Shown here in pieces: positions 11,832 to 23,399 of a stretch of 64,000 nt of DNA. The translations under genes were made by a program, and so were the position numbers. Under the pieces are notes generated by a model. That model made no database searches. It worked only from the letters and a program-made list of their open reading frames with translations, and was not told where the DNA came from. Source of the stretch: Allantophomopsis cytisporea (lineage: Eukaryota; Ascomycota; Leotiomycetes; Phacidiales; Phacidiaceae); NCBI GenBank assembly GCA_024752435.1, contig CP103035.1, forward strand, positions 434,001-498,000, written 5' to 3'. Each line of letters starts with the position of its first letter. Positions within the stretch are counted from its first letter, which is position 1.

Positions 11832-13389
11832 ATTTTTATTATTGGACATTGATTGCGAGACTCCACCTTACCTACTACGTACCCACTCTCCATTGATATA
11901 GCAACTGCGTTCGGCGTATTAGTTTGAATTGATCAGTACGGCATGGCCGAATACACATATTCTGAAAATTGAAAGTCTTTTACTTCTGTTTTTTGTTTGG
12001 TTGTGTTGTGGTTGAGAGTGCATGGTTAGAACCATGATAACCACTTTGTCTTAAAAAAAAAGATTCAGGAAGTCTTCCAATGTGAGACTTGAAAGTGAGA
12101 GGTTGCTATTATTTAGATGTTAACAGTGTTTACCTGGGACAAGTGAACGAATTTTCGTCTCGTAGGTGACGCAACTTCATTTGGGATGGCGTCCAGCTTT
12201 TGTTCTTGTAAAACACTAGATGTAGGCCAACAGAACACGAGTATCTACTAGGCCCTCAAAACACCCGTCTAGAGTATCATGCCACGATCGTCGAGAACCG
12301 CATTGCCGTCAGCATGCAAGAGCTCATTGCTATTCAAGCTGGAAGCAAAGGATTTTGCTCAAGATACCTTCGACACTGCTTGAGCGTCTCGGTAAATTTC
12401 ACAACAACATCTCAGATAATAGCCATCTCAAGTGATTTAACCCCTATATATACCTATGTTTCCGATCCAGATGTGCAGCTTCGGTTCAAAGGAGTGTGCT
12501 CCATGTAAATTCACAATCATAGAGCTAGAATACCTTTATATGTGAAATATCTGCTGCTTGAGACTAGCTTGTTGATCGTAAGTTATCTTGAAGAGACTTA
12601 ATAAATACCTACCCATACGCTGATATTGTTGAGTGCGGTAAGCAAAATCAAAATGATATAATTTTATCGAGTTTCAAGTGCTGCAATTGTTATGTCCAGC
12701 TCTTAGTACTCAGCCAACTTGTGAATTGCTCAGATTATAAAAACAAGTCGAGTCACAAACACCACTTCCTGTTAACATCTCAAGCATTGTCAAATCAGCC
12801 TTTGGACTAGCTGCGATATATTTCATCAAAGTTAAACTACTGATCTTGTTTGTAGATGGTGATGCCGGTGGCGGTGACGATGTTTAAACGACAATGACAT
12901 TGGAAATGAAAAGAACGAGAATGTTGAGAGGGTTATAAGCCTCGGTTGGCTTGCAGTGCTCCCAGAATCTGGGAAGTGGCTTGAGTACAACGAACAAGAA
13001 CAGCAAATGAAATTAAGTTTGTTTTATCAAGACTTCTATACTCCATCACCAACCAAGCAGCATATTAGATTGCAAGTACAAGATATGGCGGGAACTTTTT
13101 ATTTCAGATTCACACATGTGACCAGAGACGAGAAGTAATGTACAATGCAAGAATGAAGTGCAGTTGTAAATTTTTCATCAAATCATCTAACTTATATGGT
13201 CTACTTCGTACTTTTCTTTTGTCGAATTTAAACTTGTGTACCTGCGGACGATATACCATGGACGAGGAAAGCTCAGTCTCATACCACTCTGAAGCTCAAT
13301 GGTAACACAGCTGGAATTTAGACTAAAGAGTTTACCAAGTCGAGTTTGCGCTCCAGGAGTTGTACTGGAACTATGTCAGTCTCATTCAA
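11832..13389. other. Intergenic region with one possible gene remnant
   Basis: AT-rich DNA downstream of the GDI gene. Around 12850-13138 (+) a protein-like frame (LPESGKWLEYNEQEQQ... up to RDEK) runs on from an acidic Gly/Asp stretch after a frame change near 12885. It has no recognisable family or good start. Otherwise I see nothing. Confidence 0.35.
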
Positions 13390-14240
13390 GTTACAGTGAT
13401 TTGGAGGCTCGAATTACTCCATATCTAGCTAGACCTTCTCCCGTGGTCATAGATCTACAACAGGACCTACAGGGAGAATCAGTAGTAGCTGAGAGCATGA
13501 AGTAGTCAGAGTTGGTGATAAATCTCATACCCTCATCTTGTGGGAGAATATATCTTTCTCTCCTTGGGAACTTTTCAAGCCTACGATGTTGGACATAATC
13601 AGGTCTGTACGGCAGAAAAGGATAGAATGATGATTTTGAGCTCTTCATACCATATATATATTTTAAAGTTGTCCTCCGGTCCAAAGCCCTGCTCGGATTT
13701 GACTCCGACATCATGCAAGATCCAACGCACACTATATCCAACGTGGATATCAGCAAAACTCTGCTGATCGCTGTTGATCCATGGTTTTGAGTCGACAAGG
13801 AATTCCCGTTCAATGATATCCGAGGCCATGCGAGGCTCTGCAAGTGCACTCAGCTGAAGTTGGCAGATCCAGATGAAGGATTACATCTAGTCCTCAGTCA
13901 GCTTCCAACCATAGACAAAAAATGTGACAACTGTAGTAACGTAGAATAGGGTACGAAAGATAGGCTCGTGGTCTCTGACAAACACAGGTGTCTACGCTTC
14001 TCGGGCAATGATCCTTAGTACTGGCAATAAAGTGCTCGATTCAAAACATTCGTACGCCTTGTCCTAGGACTGGTCGAGAGGCGGCCATAATCCTCCTGGA
14101 CGTCTCAATGATCAAGCTGGTGTCACCAAAAGCTTCCTTGCCGATGACCAGGAGCGGGATTCGTCAATATGCGATCCCAGACTCTCCGACGCTGGCCGTG
14201 GCATTAAAGGAGACCTGTCCCAGCTTTTCAAAGCTGTGCC
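13390..14240 (-). pseudogene. Decayed glutathione-S-transferase-like gene
   Basis: Read on the minus strand, fragments of a fungal GST-like protein appear in the right order but in different frames. Near 14230-14100 the words SPLMPRPASESLG and then IPLLVIGKEAFGDTSLI match the thioredoxin-fold N-domain, split by a frame change and a stop codon at 14164-14166. At 13829-13670 the helical C-domain word SFADIHVGYSVRWIL is intact in one frame, followed by GFGPEDNFKIYIW. Further downstream RFITNSDYF continues in another frame. No arrangement of introns I tried gives a continuous protein. It is most likely an inactivated gene. I infer the family from motif order only. Confidence 0.55.
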
Positions 14241-16302
14241 TGTGGCTACATATACCGAGTACATCCTTTGACTAAATCAATAAACCGCTATGGATATGTT
14301 AATTTTTACTCTTCTATGAATTTGGACCACTCACCATAATCGGTCAGAAGGAGGGTGTGTGGCATGTTACTGGGTCAGAATGAAGTAGAAAGTCTATGAT
14401 ATCTCAAGTGTACCATCTAAAAGTCTCTCATGAGTACACTAGGTTCGTTGTGTAGTTCTCCTTACTGACTAGAGGATTACCGACCTATTTTGTACATGTT
14501 TAATTGATATATTACGTCTAAAAATGTTGAATCAGTAACTTTTGCTAATACCCGCCTAAGAATCTTTTCGAACATTATTCCATACACTTGGGAAAAGCAC
14601 CGATATTTATAACCGGAGGTCCGAATACGTCGCGAGATTCTTATCATTCAACACATATGGAGGCGCTTTCAATGCCATTGTCACTCTCAGCTGTTGAAAA
14701 AATGGCAAAAGTCATGCAGCTGTTGTGTTTGTTGTGGTAGTTCTCAAAACGGCATACAATATTCATTAAGATAGATAGAAATGAACCCTATGGTGGTGTT
14801 ACGCATAACAAAGATCATCAACCAGATACAGACCCCGAAAGACAGAATCACACAATTAGACTCATATTGACTTGTGTCTTCCATACCATAAGAACTGGTC
14901 TAAATTAGTACAGAAACTTGTCAATATGTACAAAATACCTAATTCATTACCACAGGAGTGCATGCGATGATTGTGATTGGGGATACTCAGTCGTATCTTT
15001 CACGATGGATCATTGGAAAGAATGGCTATCTATCTCCTAACAAAGATTCTCATATCTTTTGTGGTTTTAATTACTTCTATCATAGTAGATCCGAGCATGT
15101 ATGTTCTTGGTTCGAGTCCTCTAGCGATATCAAGTATGTACACAGCAGATATATATATCTATATCCGTAGCCGTCTGTACCACAACTCTGCAGGTCAGAC
15201 AGATCAATCGAGCCTCATGTGGTTCCCACATCAGTAATAGTCACCGCATTGGACCCCGCCGGCTTCTACCTCTCTGGCTCCAATGGCTTGATATTGATAC
15301 TAGCCAATATACTCCAATTTCTTCCCGTTCCACTTCCTTGGCCTTGCTTGGCCTTGGCCGATGGACGCTCCGACGAAGGATGTCGCCGCTTGTCAAAATG
15401 CCCGGGCCGAGCCTCCAACCACTGTTCATATTCTACGGTCACACTAATTAGGCCATTTGGGCATGAAGAAAGACAATACACAGTTCCAATTGTGACCTTT
15501 TACTTCTCTTCTCATTCTTGATGAACGTTGTGATGAAAGGTTTGAGTAGCGATGCTCCTGGCGTTCCTTATGGACATTTCCATACCCATTGAAATCGGGC
15601 TGCATCATTGCCCTGGATAATCAGCAGGGACCCTGAGTTACGAGAGGGGTAATTGGTGATAAGAAGTTCGAGATCTCTGCTGTGCACGCACGATAGGTTG
15701 ACGTTATCCCTTGTGCAGATTCCTGAGAATAGCAACAAAAGAGGGTATTTAGAGGGTCCATTAAGCTGAGCTCATACCGGAACCTCCAGGCGACATCGAA
15801 TCTGAAGATATCTGTCCATTCTCGGATCACGGAGCATGAATCACAATTGCCTTCAATACGAACTTTACTGATACTAGGTCGCATCATAACCCCATCAACA
15901 ATCTCCCCACACGCTCGAAACAGCGTTCATCGACTCCACGTTCAGCTCAGCACAGCAGTGGTTATAGTGGAAAGTTGGATATTTAGCGTAGCTATCAGGG
16001 TGCTGTCGTCTTGGCTGTCCGTGCTCTACACAGCCTAGAATGGCAATGCATTCATAGTCGGTGAGAGCAACAATCAATTGTCGATCCACTCCCTTACCGT
16101 TGTGTTGTACGATCAGCACTGCCTTCAAACATCTTGTAACGTCTCCACATACCGAAGGAATGGTCCTACTTTTCTGCTGACTACTTTGATCATATAGGCG
16201 CACTATATACGCCATACATTTGGTAAAAGCTGCTGTTTGTTTTCCTTAATACACATCTACAACCATATTCCTACATTCCACGTGTCCTTCAGCTACGACA
16301 TC
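14241..16302. other. Intergenic region before phospholipase D
   Basis: About 2 kb, AT-rich. Short open frames (14958-15237, 15219-15521, 15621-16215) lie in overlapping frames on both strands and look random. I see no RNA gene. A GGTTCGAGTCC word at 15109 has no tRNA-like partner upstream. Confidence 0.4.
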
Positions 16303-19300
16303 ATGGGATTCTTCACGGATGCTTTAGACAGCATTAAGCATGCTGTGCATGAGCTTGAAGGAGGTGACAACGAGCAGCAGCAGAGCAACTCTGTTGAAGC
16401 CACTGAGACCTCAGCTCAGGTTCACGATGCAGTTATGAATCGCTTTAATAGTTTTGCTAAGCCAAAGGAGGGCAACTCTATCAAATGGCACGTAGATGGT
16501 TGCAACTACTTCTGGGCTGTCTCCGAGGCGCTTGAAAATGCCCAAGAGAGCATCTGGTACGATAATAAATCATCCCAAGCAAACTGATATGCTAACAAGA
16601 CCAGGATTCTGGATTGGTGGCTATCGTAAGTAACTATGAGATTTATTGGAAGTGTCTGAGAATATGAGGAGAGATGATGATCCGCTGAGCGATCGATTTC
16701 AAAATCATTCAGGATTATCAACTGACGCGAAATGTATTATGTAGACCAGAATTGTATTTGCGCCGTCCTCCAGCTGCCAATGAGCAATACAGACTTGACC
16801 GCATGTTGCAAGCTGCCGCTGAGAGAGGTGTCAAGGTCAACATCATTGTCTACAAAGAGGTTCCACAGGTGTTGACTGGTAAGTTACTAAGCTCAAACTA
16901 TTCTGGGGAACCTACTGACATGTAATATCAAAGTCTGCTCTGCTCACACCAGACATGCTTTGGAAGAGGTGAGTGGAAGACTCTTAGTTAACATTTGTAT
17001 TTTGACTCACACTGCTACAGCTTCATGAGAACATTCACGTTTTCAGACATCCAGATCATATCCCAGATGCTGGAGAGTTTGTTGACGACTTGAAAGGTAA
17101 TCTTGATGCATTTAGACGGCCTTTTTGTACTGGCTAACGTTAGTACAAGACTTCTTCAAGCCCCACGAGCTTAACAACCTCGATAAGAATTCGATCCAGT
17201 CTATTTATGGACGTCATCGCGAGTCCAAGAGAGAAGAGAGAGCTGAAGAAGGGGACGATGAGGTAAGTAGTATTAATCATTATGATCGCGTTGTCTAACA
17301 TGAGAACATAGGTCTTATACGTATGTAATCCTTGAACATCGTTTTCCATGTCATATGTTTCTGGCGACAGACGCCTAGGCGCTGGAGATACTTATCTGGT
17401 TCCATAAACCAGTCATATTGTGGACATTTGTACTGATTTTCTACAGTGGGCACATCATGAGAAACTCTGTATTGTGGACGGAACCATTGCCTTTATGGGA
17501 GGTCTCGATCTTTGCTTCGGCCGATGTGAGTAGTACCACTAATAACATGTGTTTCCTTGCTAATACGACCAGGGGATACACACGATCACCCAATTGCTGA
17601 TGCTCACCCATCTAACCTTGAAAACATTCTTGTTCCTGGTCAAGATTTTAACAATGCGCGCATTTTTGACTTCCAAGATGTTGGTAAAAAATGGGAAGAT
17701 AACAAGTTGAACAGAACCGAGGATTCCCGCATGGGTTGGAGCGACAAAAGTATGTCCGTTGTGGGACCTGTCGTTCAGGACTTGAAGAATCATTTCGCAC
17801 AGAGATGGTGGGTTCTCAGTGTCTTATCCGTGAAGCAATGCTAATAACGGCGCAGGAATTTCATCTATGATGTCAAATACAAGTTGAAGGATGAAGTCAA
17901 GAAGTACAGTTCTGTGTTTGCCCACCACGATATTGGTCAAACTGCAGTTATTGACAACGAGGTTGGCGATGGAAATGTAAAGATTCAGTTGTGTCGAAGT
18001 GCTTCCAAGTGGTCGCATGGAATTGACACCGAGTGCTCTATCGCCAATGCCTACATCAGACTCATTGAGGAGTCTCAGGTAAGAATCTCGGATGTAACAC
18101 ATACACTATCTTACTAAAAGCCATTTAGCACTTCGTTTATATTGAGAACCAGTTCTTCATTACTTCTACAGGCCCAGAAGATGGTGGTGCGGTTAAAAAC
18201 CAGATTGGAGCTGCCATTGTCCGACGAGTTACTCGGGCAGTCGAAGATGGCCAGAAATACAAGATGATCATCTGCATTCCAGCTGTTCCTGCTTTCGCTG
18301 GTGATCTTAACGATGACAGCTCTCTTGGTACGAGAGCAATCATGGAGTACCAATATTCTTCGATCAGCCGTGGCGAGAACTCTATCTTCGGAAAGATCAG
18401 GGCAACCGGAGCGAACCCTGAAGACTACATCAGCGTTTTCAACCTCCGAAATTACGATCGCATCCGCGTGGACGCTACTATGTCCCGCCGTGAAGATGAG
18501 GCGGGCGTAGACTACAATACCGCCCGCAGGGAGGCTGATGACATGGTCGGAGCAGGCTACAATGGTGAAGGTGAGGGAACTGAAGGAACAGAGAACTACG
18601 ACGGCTACCAACGTGCTGCCACCAATCTTGGAGATCCCTCGTCTGGCATGGACAGCATCAGCGCATGCTACACACTTAATGGCCCCGACGTCCGCGAGAT
18701 TCCTTGGGAAGCCGGCGGAAACGTCAGCGAAATCGACGCATTTGTCTCTGAGGAGCTGTACATTCACACCAAGCTCCTCATCCAAGATGACCGGAAGGTC
18801 ATTTGCGGCTCTGCTAACCTCAACGATCGCTCACAGCTCGGTTCTCACGATTCCGAGATCGCGCTGGTCATCGAGGACTCTACTCAAGTTGAGTCTACCA
18901 TGAACGGCGAGCCATGGACAGCCTCCAAATACGCTGCCTCCCTTCGTCGCTTCATCTTCCGCAAGCACCTTGGTCTCATCAAGTGGCAGGACCCCGCGCG
19001 TCCGGATGGTAACTCACACCCTATTACGGTCTGCGACAACGAATACGACTGGGACTCTACCGAAGACCAGATGGTCGCTGACCCACTTTCCGAGGAATTC
19101 GAGCAGCTCTGGAATGGCACCGCCGAGACCAACACCGAGGTCTTCGCCAAGGTCTTCCACCCTGTCCCTGCTGACAACGTGCGTAACTGGGATGACTACA
19201 AGACCTTCTTTTCTGACTACTTCGTTTTCCCAAAGGAGGATGAAAAGGATGACGAGAAGCCGAAGGAGGAGGATGCCGGTAAGAACAAGTACGGCCATGT

Positions 19301-19469
19301 GGTCAAGCAAGAATTTGCAGAGGGCGAGGAGGGTATTAGAGAGGTTAAGGAGCAACTGGCTCGTGTCAGAGGAACCCTGGTTAAGATGCCACTGAACTTT
19401 TTGGTCGATGTTGATATGGCTAAGGAGGGGCTTTCTTTCAACCCTATTACAGCTCCTATTTACACTTAG
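16303..19469 (+). CDS. Phospholipase D (two HKD motifs, lacks PX/PH domains)
   Basis: An 841-residue enzyme from 11 exons: 16303-16556, 16605-16625, 16745-16878, 16934-16968, 17021-17096, 17144-17262, 17312-17320, 17447-17525, 17573-17807, 17856-18078 and 18129-19469. All are in phase. It hydrolyses phospholipids, typically phosphatidylcholine, to phosphatidic acid. The first catalytic motif is HHEKLCIVD followed by GGLDLCFGRWDTHDHP; the second is HTKLLIQDDRKVICGSANLNDRS. IENQFFI between them is also typical of eukaryotic PLD. There is no PX or PH domain, so this is the short fungal PLD type rather than full-length Spo14. Exon 7 is only 9 nt and encodes Val-Leu-Tyr just before the first HKD motif. 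The C-terminus carries a charged Lys/Glu/Asp region. The ATG at 16303 begins MGFFTDALDSIKHAV. Confidence 0.93.
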
Positions 19470-20098
19470 ATGTTGAATTGCAGTTAGGATGTTTGACTAT
19501 GTACACACAAATACAGCAAGATCACATAAGACTGAGCCGAATGGCTGTTTTGAGGCAATGCAGTCTGTGCGTTTTGATCATTGAGAATCCTGGGTCAACG
19601 AATACATGTCAGTCACAGTGCGACTAGACTGACAAGAGTCACAAAAACTGCAAGTCTCGATTTCAATCAAAGTACGTAGTCGACAGGCTGGCATCCAATA
19701 TTTCAATAGTCATGTAGTCAGACGCGATACGCCCCCACGACCTCGCATGTATTGTATTTATTTACGTACCCCCATAGCCTGCCGGTACCCCGTGGCGTCT
19801 GCTGAATGGGAGTGACGATCATGATACCATAGCGCATTTCCAATGAAAAAGGATGCTGTCACCAGGATAGATACTGGGGCAGATGAGCTCTCTATTACGT
19901 CGTGGGCAGTCGCTTAACTCACACTGTACACACAGAGCGACAGAGTAAGCTTCGCGCCACCGTAGCTTGCACAGAGCCACAACCAGCGCGCAAAAAGAAG
20001 CTCAGCAAGTGTGGTGTTGCCCCGCTACGGCGCCAACGAAGCTTACCTTACCTTACTTACCTTCGAGCTCATCATCCCACCACTTCTCTCACCTTCCC

Positions 20099-20130
20099 CA
20101 TCCAAACATCCAAACATCCAAACATCCAAA
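20099..20130. repeat. Tandem octamer catccaaa, four copies
   Basis: Four perfect copies of an 8-base unit, 185-217 bases upstream of the acyl-CoA-binding protein start codon, within its promoter. The repeat could be neutral or could present clustered factor sites. Confidence 0.9.
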
Positions 20131-20214
20131 CAACCCGCGAAAAATAGCCTGTAAGGCCCTCCCTGTCCTACTAGATGAGACCCATCGCCTCAGCTGCCCC
20201 TCTTCTCCGCGGGG

Positions 20215-20222
20215 TATAAAAG
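20215..20222 (+). promoter_or_regulatory. TATA box of the acyl-CoA-binding protein gene
   Basis: The word TATAAAAG stands 94-101 bases before the ATG at 20316 in a GC-rich context, a plausible core promoter for a strongly expressed gene. Confidence 0.6.
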
Positions 20223-20315
20223 GCCTTTCAAAAGACTGACTTGGTGGTGCCATTCTCATAGAATCAAAGAATTTCCCACCCTTCCAAATACGACAGACGC
20301 CAAACACAAGACACC

Positions 20316-20836
20316 ATGGTTGAACACTCCCCCGCTTTCAAGACCGCAGTCGAGGACGTCCGCAAGTTGAAGACGAAGCCAAAGGATGACAGCCTCCTCA
20401 AGGTACGTCGTCTGCTCCCCGCAATATTATGGCAGAGAGCCGCATTGCATCTGCAGGTGGCTGCGCAATTGAAATCTGACTGACATTTGATGCACAGCTC
20501 TACGGTCTCTACAAGCACGGCAACGGCGAGACCATCGACCCAAATGACAAGCCAGGCATGTTCGACCTTAAGGTAAGCATTTTCCATTTCAAAGCCATAC
20601 AGATTCCTCCCGCGACTTCTGTGGTGCCCAACGCCACGAATAACATTCGTACCTTACATCGCGCGAATTGTATGGAAATCTAGAGATGCGCGCGTACTAA
20701 TACGATTCTTTTACAGGGCAAGTACAAGAAGGCAGCGTGGCAAGAAGTTGCCGACTCAGGCATTTCCCCTGAGGAGGCACAGCAAAAGTACGTTGATTTG
20801 GTCAATGAGTTGAAGCAGGAGGACGAGAAGAACTAG
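20316..20836 (+). CDS. ACB1: Acyl-CoA-binding protein
   Basis: A 93-residue protein from three exons, 20316-20402, 20498-20572 and 20717-20836, all phase 0. It has the four-helix ACBP fold marks: LYGLYKHGNGE, KPGMFDLKGKYKKAAW and YVDLVNELKQ. The second exon ends exactly after FDLK. ACBPs bind medium- and long-chain acyl-CoA esters in the cytosol and supply them to lipid metabolism. The size equals that of the family, with no signal peptide or ankyrin extension. The gene is convergent with TDP1, whose stop lies about 310 bases downstream. Confidence 0.95.
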
Positions 20837-21145
20837 TGGATCGTTTTTCCTTTTCTTCGCAAGCACGCGCTACGAACTCGGAATACGAAGCGATGACAGA
20901 GCATGAGGATTTGACTTAGCTATGTATGCTAGCTAATCAATCATTTTGATGCATGTGGGAAACTGAAAGATGAAGGCCAAATGAGCAAATTAATGGGTGC
21001 TGTGAGTCCTAAGGGTATATTGTTGATAGCGCTAACGCTATAATTGTGCTCTTTTACTGCTCCTTTTCTGTGGCCTGTGTATGTGCTGCCTTTTATTCCC
21101 TTTGTGTCACTGCCTTGAGTTTTCATTATCATGTCATCAACGCCA

Positions 21146-22877
21146 TCACTGCTGCCACGTCCTCCCCATCCAATCTGGCTCAGTATATTCGGCAGTAGCA
21201 CACCATGGCTTGTCACCCGCAGCATACGGGATCAGAGGTAAGTCATACGGCATCCTCAACCCTACAAGATCCTGACCATTCTTCGCCGTTGGCGTATCCG
21301 TTTGAAAAGTCGGCACCATCTTGACTTCCTGACCATAAAGCTCTGGCCATACCATTACACCAATCTCCCAGCTACACACTCTCACCTCGCCCGCCTTATC
21401 AGGTGCCGCTCCCCAAGCCTGCGTTGAGAGATTTGCGGATGTCAGGAGCGCCCAATCCAACTCTTGTTTCCGCAGGTCGCTGAATCGCAAGTATGTCTTG
21501 ATATGTGGTGCCGCGCGCTTTCGAAGAGCTGAGCGCGTGAGGGCTGGATGCGGAGAATCTAGAAGGTGAGAATTGTGCTGAGTGAGAATGGGGAGGAGTA
21601 CACTAACCGTTAGAATGTTGAGCACCATCTCCGGCCCAGTGGTGCAGCATTGGCAACATGTACTGTAGTTGGCTGGCCTGTGATGATGTTTGGATCTTCA
21701 TGTGAATGGAGGCGCCCGCTGCATATCCATCTAATGACCGCTGGATCTCGTCTGCAGTTGGGAAAATAATTTTAAATACTGGATGGGGAACTGGGCTGGG
21801 GCTGGAATGAGTAGCAAGAGCATTGAATAGCGTATTCTGCAGCCATTTGGGCTCTTTGCCTAGAGTTGCAACTGAAGAAATTTGAACAACTATCTCGGAG
21901 GTCTTCCCAGGCTTCGCGGGTACGTGATTGAGCACTTCTTTGAGGGCTTGCCATCCCCATAGGGTCTTGTTCTGTCCTCCCATGTAATGTCGTCCTGGTG
22001 TGCTTGCAACTAGGGCACCTTGGACTTTAGAAAAATCGAAGAGAGAGAGATTTTCAATCAAGGGCTTGCAGATGGTTCTCTTGGTATCATATGCCCGAAG
22101 GTAATTCAGTAAGTCCACTTTGAACTTTGCGCCTGAACCCATAGGTTTTGGCAGACTGCTTTCCAACTTCTCACGTAGCAATGGGAGGATGGGTGACTTC
22201 CATACGCCTTGAGTCAGGTTCTTCCAGTCTTTGGCTATCATGTTTGCAGTGTGGATGATCACTTGGGCGGTGTCGTCATGACGAAATAGAATCAGCATTT
22301 TGGAGTGATGTGTGCCAAACGCTTCAGGCATATATGCAGTGAGAAGCTGAATATTTGGATAAAGTGAAGCTTGTGACTAAACAAAGAAATTAGTCGCAGT
22401 AACGATGAATGAGAATTTATAACTTACCTCAAGTCCAAGTTTAGACATATCTTCACGTTTCCAGAATCCGTGTATGACCTTGACTTTCACGAGATTCCGT
22501 ACATCTTCATCGAACGCTGCCATGAGGAAGTCCAGATCGTGCAAATAGTTGAAGTTCCAGCATTCAGAAATCATAGGATCTCCTAGTATATCTTGAAGTG
22601 AAACTGCATCGACATTCGCTTCTGCAGGGAGATCTTGTATCCTAGTAAGCTGTATCGGAGATTGTATTAGCTTTGTAGGTTTTGAAGCCCCACTGGATAA
22701 TGTAGCATTAACTCCTTGAATCTCAGATTCTAATGGTTGCGATGAGTCCGACAGTACTACCAATTTTGAAGGGATTCTTCTCCTTGGAGGACTGATAGGC
22801 GTATCAAGAGATGTCAAGCTGCCCTCATCGTTTGGCGGAGTATGGGACCGCTTCCTCTTCTGAGGCTGGAAATTCAT
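21146..22877 (-). CDS. TDP1: Tyrosyl-DNA phosphodiesterase 1
   Basis: A 543-residue protein from three exons on the minus strand: 22428-22877, 21608-22376 and 21146-21558. It removes topoisomerase I peptides from DNA 3' ends in the nucleus. Both HKN active-site motifs are complete: H174-x-K176 with N195 (THHSKMLIL...HTAN), and H425-x-K427 with N449 (PHIKTYL...TSANLS). The N-terminal 70 residues are basic and Ser/Pro-rich (FQPQKRKRSHTPP), as expected for a nuclear tail. The start is set at ATG 22877 because the frame upstream opens only with a TTG. It is divergent from the Eps1-type gene and shares a roughly 520-base promoter region. Confidence 0.95.
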
Positions 22878-23399
22878 TATGTGTATACTTTCAACACGAA
22901 CGTTCTCCAAGACATCAACTGTCGCCCTAAACCAATACCATCAGATATACTGAAGGGTGAGAAAATAGTATCTTGTGTGGAGTGGACCTCGGATTGACAA
23001 GGATGGAAGGTATAGGTTCAAGGCTGCTTCTCAGCCTCGCCTAGAATCCGATACATTGAGCGTCTCTCGGTCTCCACAATGAGTTTAGACACCTAATATA
23101 TCAGGCAACAAGCTGTTAGTCCCTCCTAAACATAGCCAGTTCCAACGAACGCCGATCGTCAGTTTCCCCAGGTGCCTATTGAACACAATCCCAAGTGCGA
23201 CGACGACGAGGGACACTGTGGAGAGAAGTACCAGGAAAAACGACTTTAGTTCATTTTATACCACTTTCCGACCCGAACACATTCGTTTTACTTGTGGACG
23301 TCAAATATATTGTCGTAGCCAGTCGACTGGCTTAATCAATTAGGGCCTCGTGGTCTTATTCGCCATTATCGCAAAGGGTCGATCCCTTCCCCCTTCACG
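22878..23399. other. Divergent promoter region, TDP1 / Eps1-type PDI
   Basis: Shared upstream region of two divergent genes. No open frame is seen. Pyrimidine-rich sequence directly precedes the start at 23400. Confidence 0.5.

Larger units (their letters stand above)
19470..20315. other. Intergenic region and promoter of the acyl-CoA-binding protein gene
   Basis: Contains the promoter of the downstream gene, including a TATA box and a tandem octamer described separately. I see no open frame of interest. Confidence 0.45.

Noticed and set aside
15109..15119. GGTTCGAGTCC word resembling a tRNA B box
   Set aside because: No A box, no acceptor-stem complementarity and no cloverleaf in the flanks.
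16303..22877. Phospholipase D and TDP1, both of the PLD superfamily, close together
   Set aside because: Considered as a functional pair, but they act on different substrates in different compartments, are on opposite strands and are separated by the ACBP gene. Proximity is probably chance.
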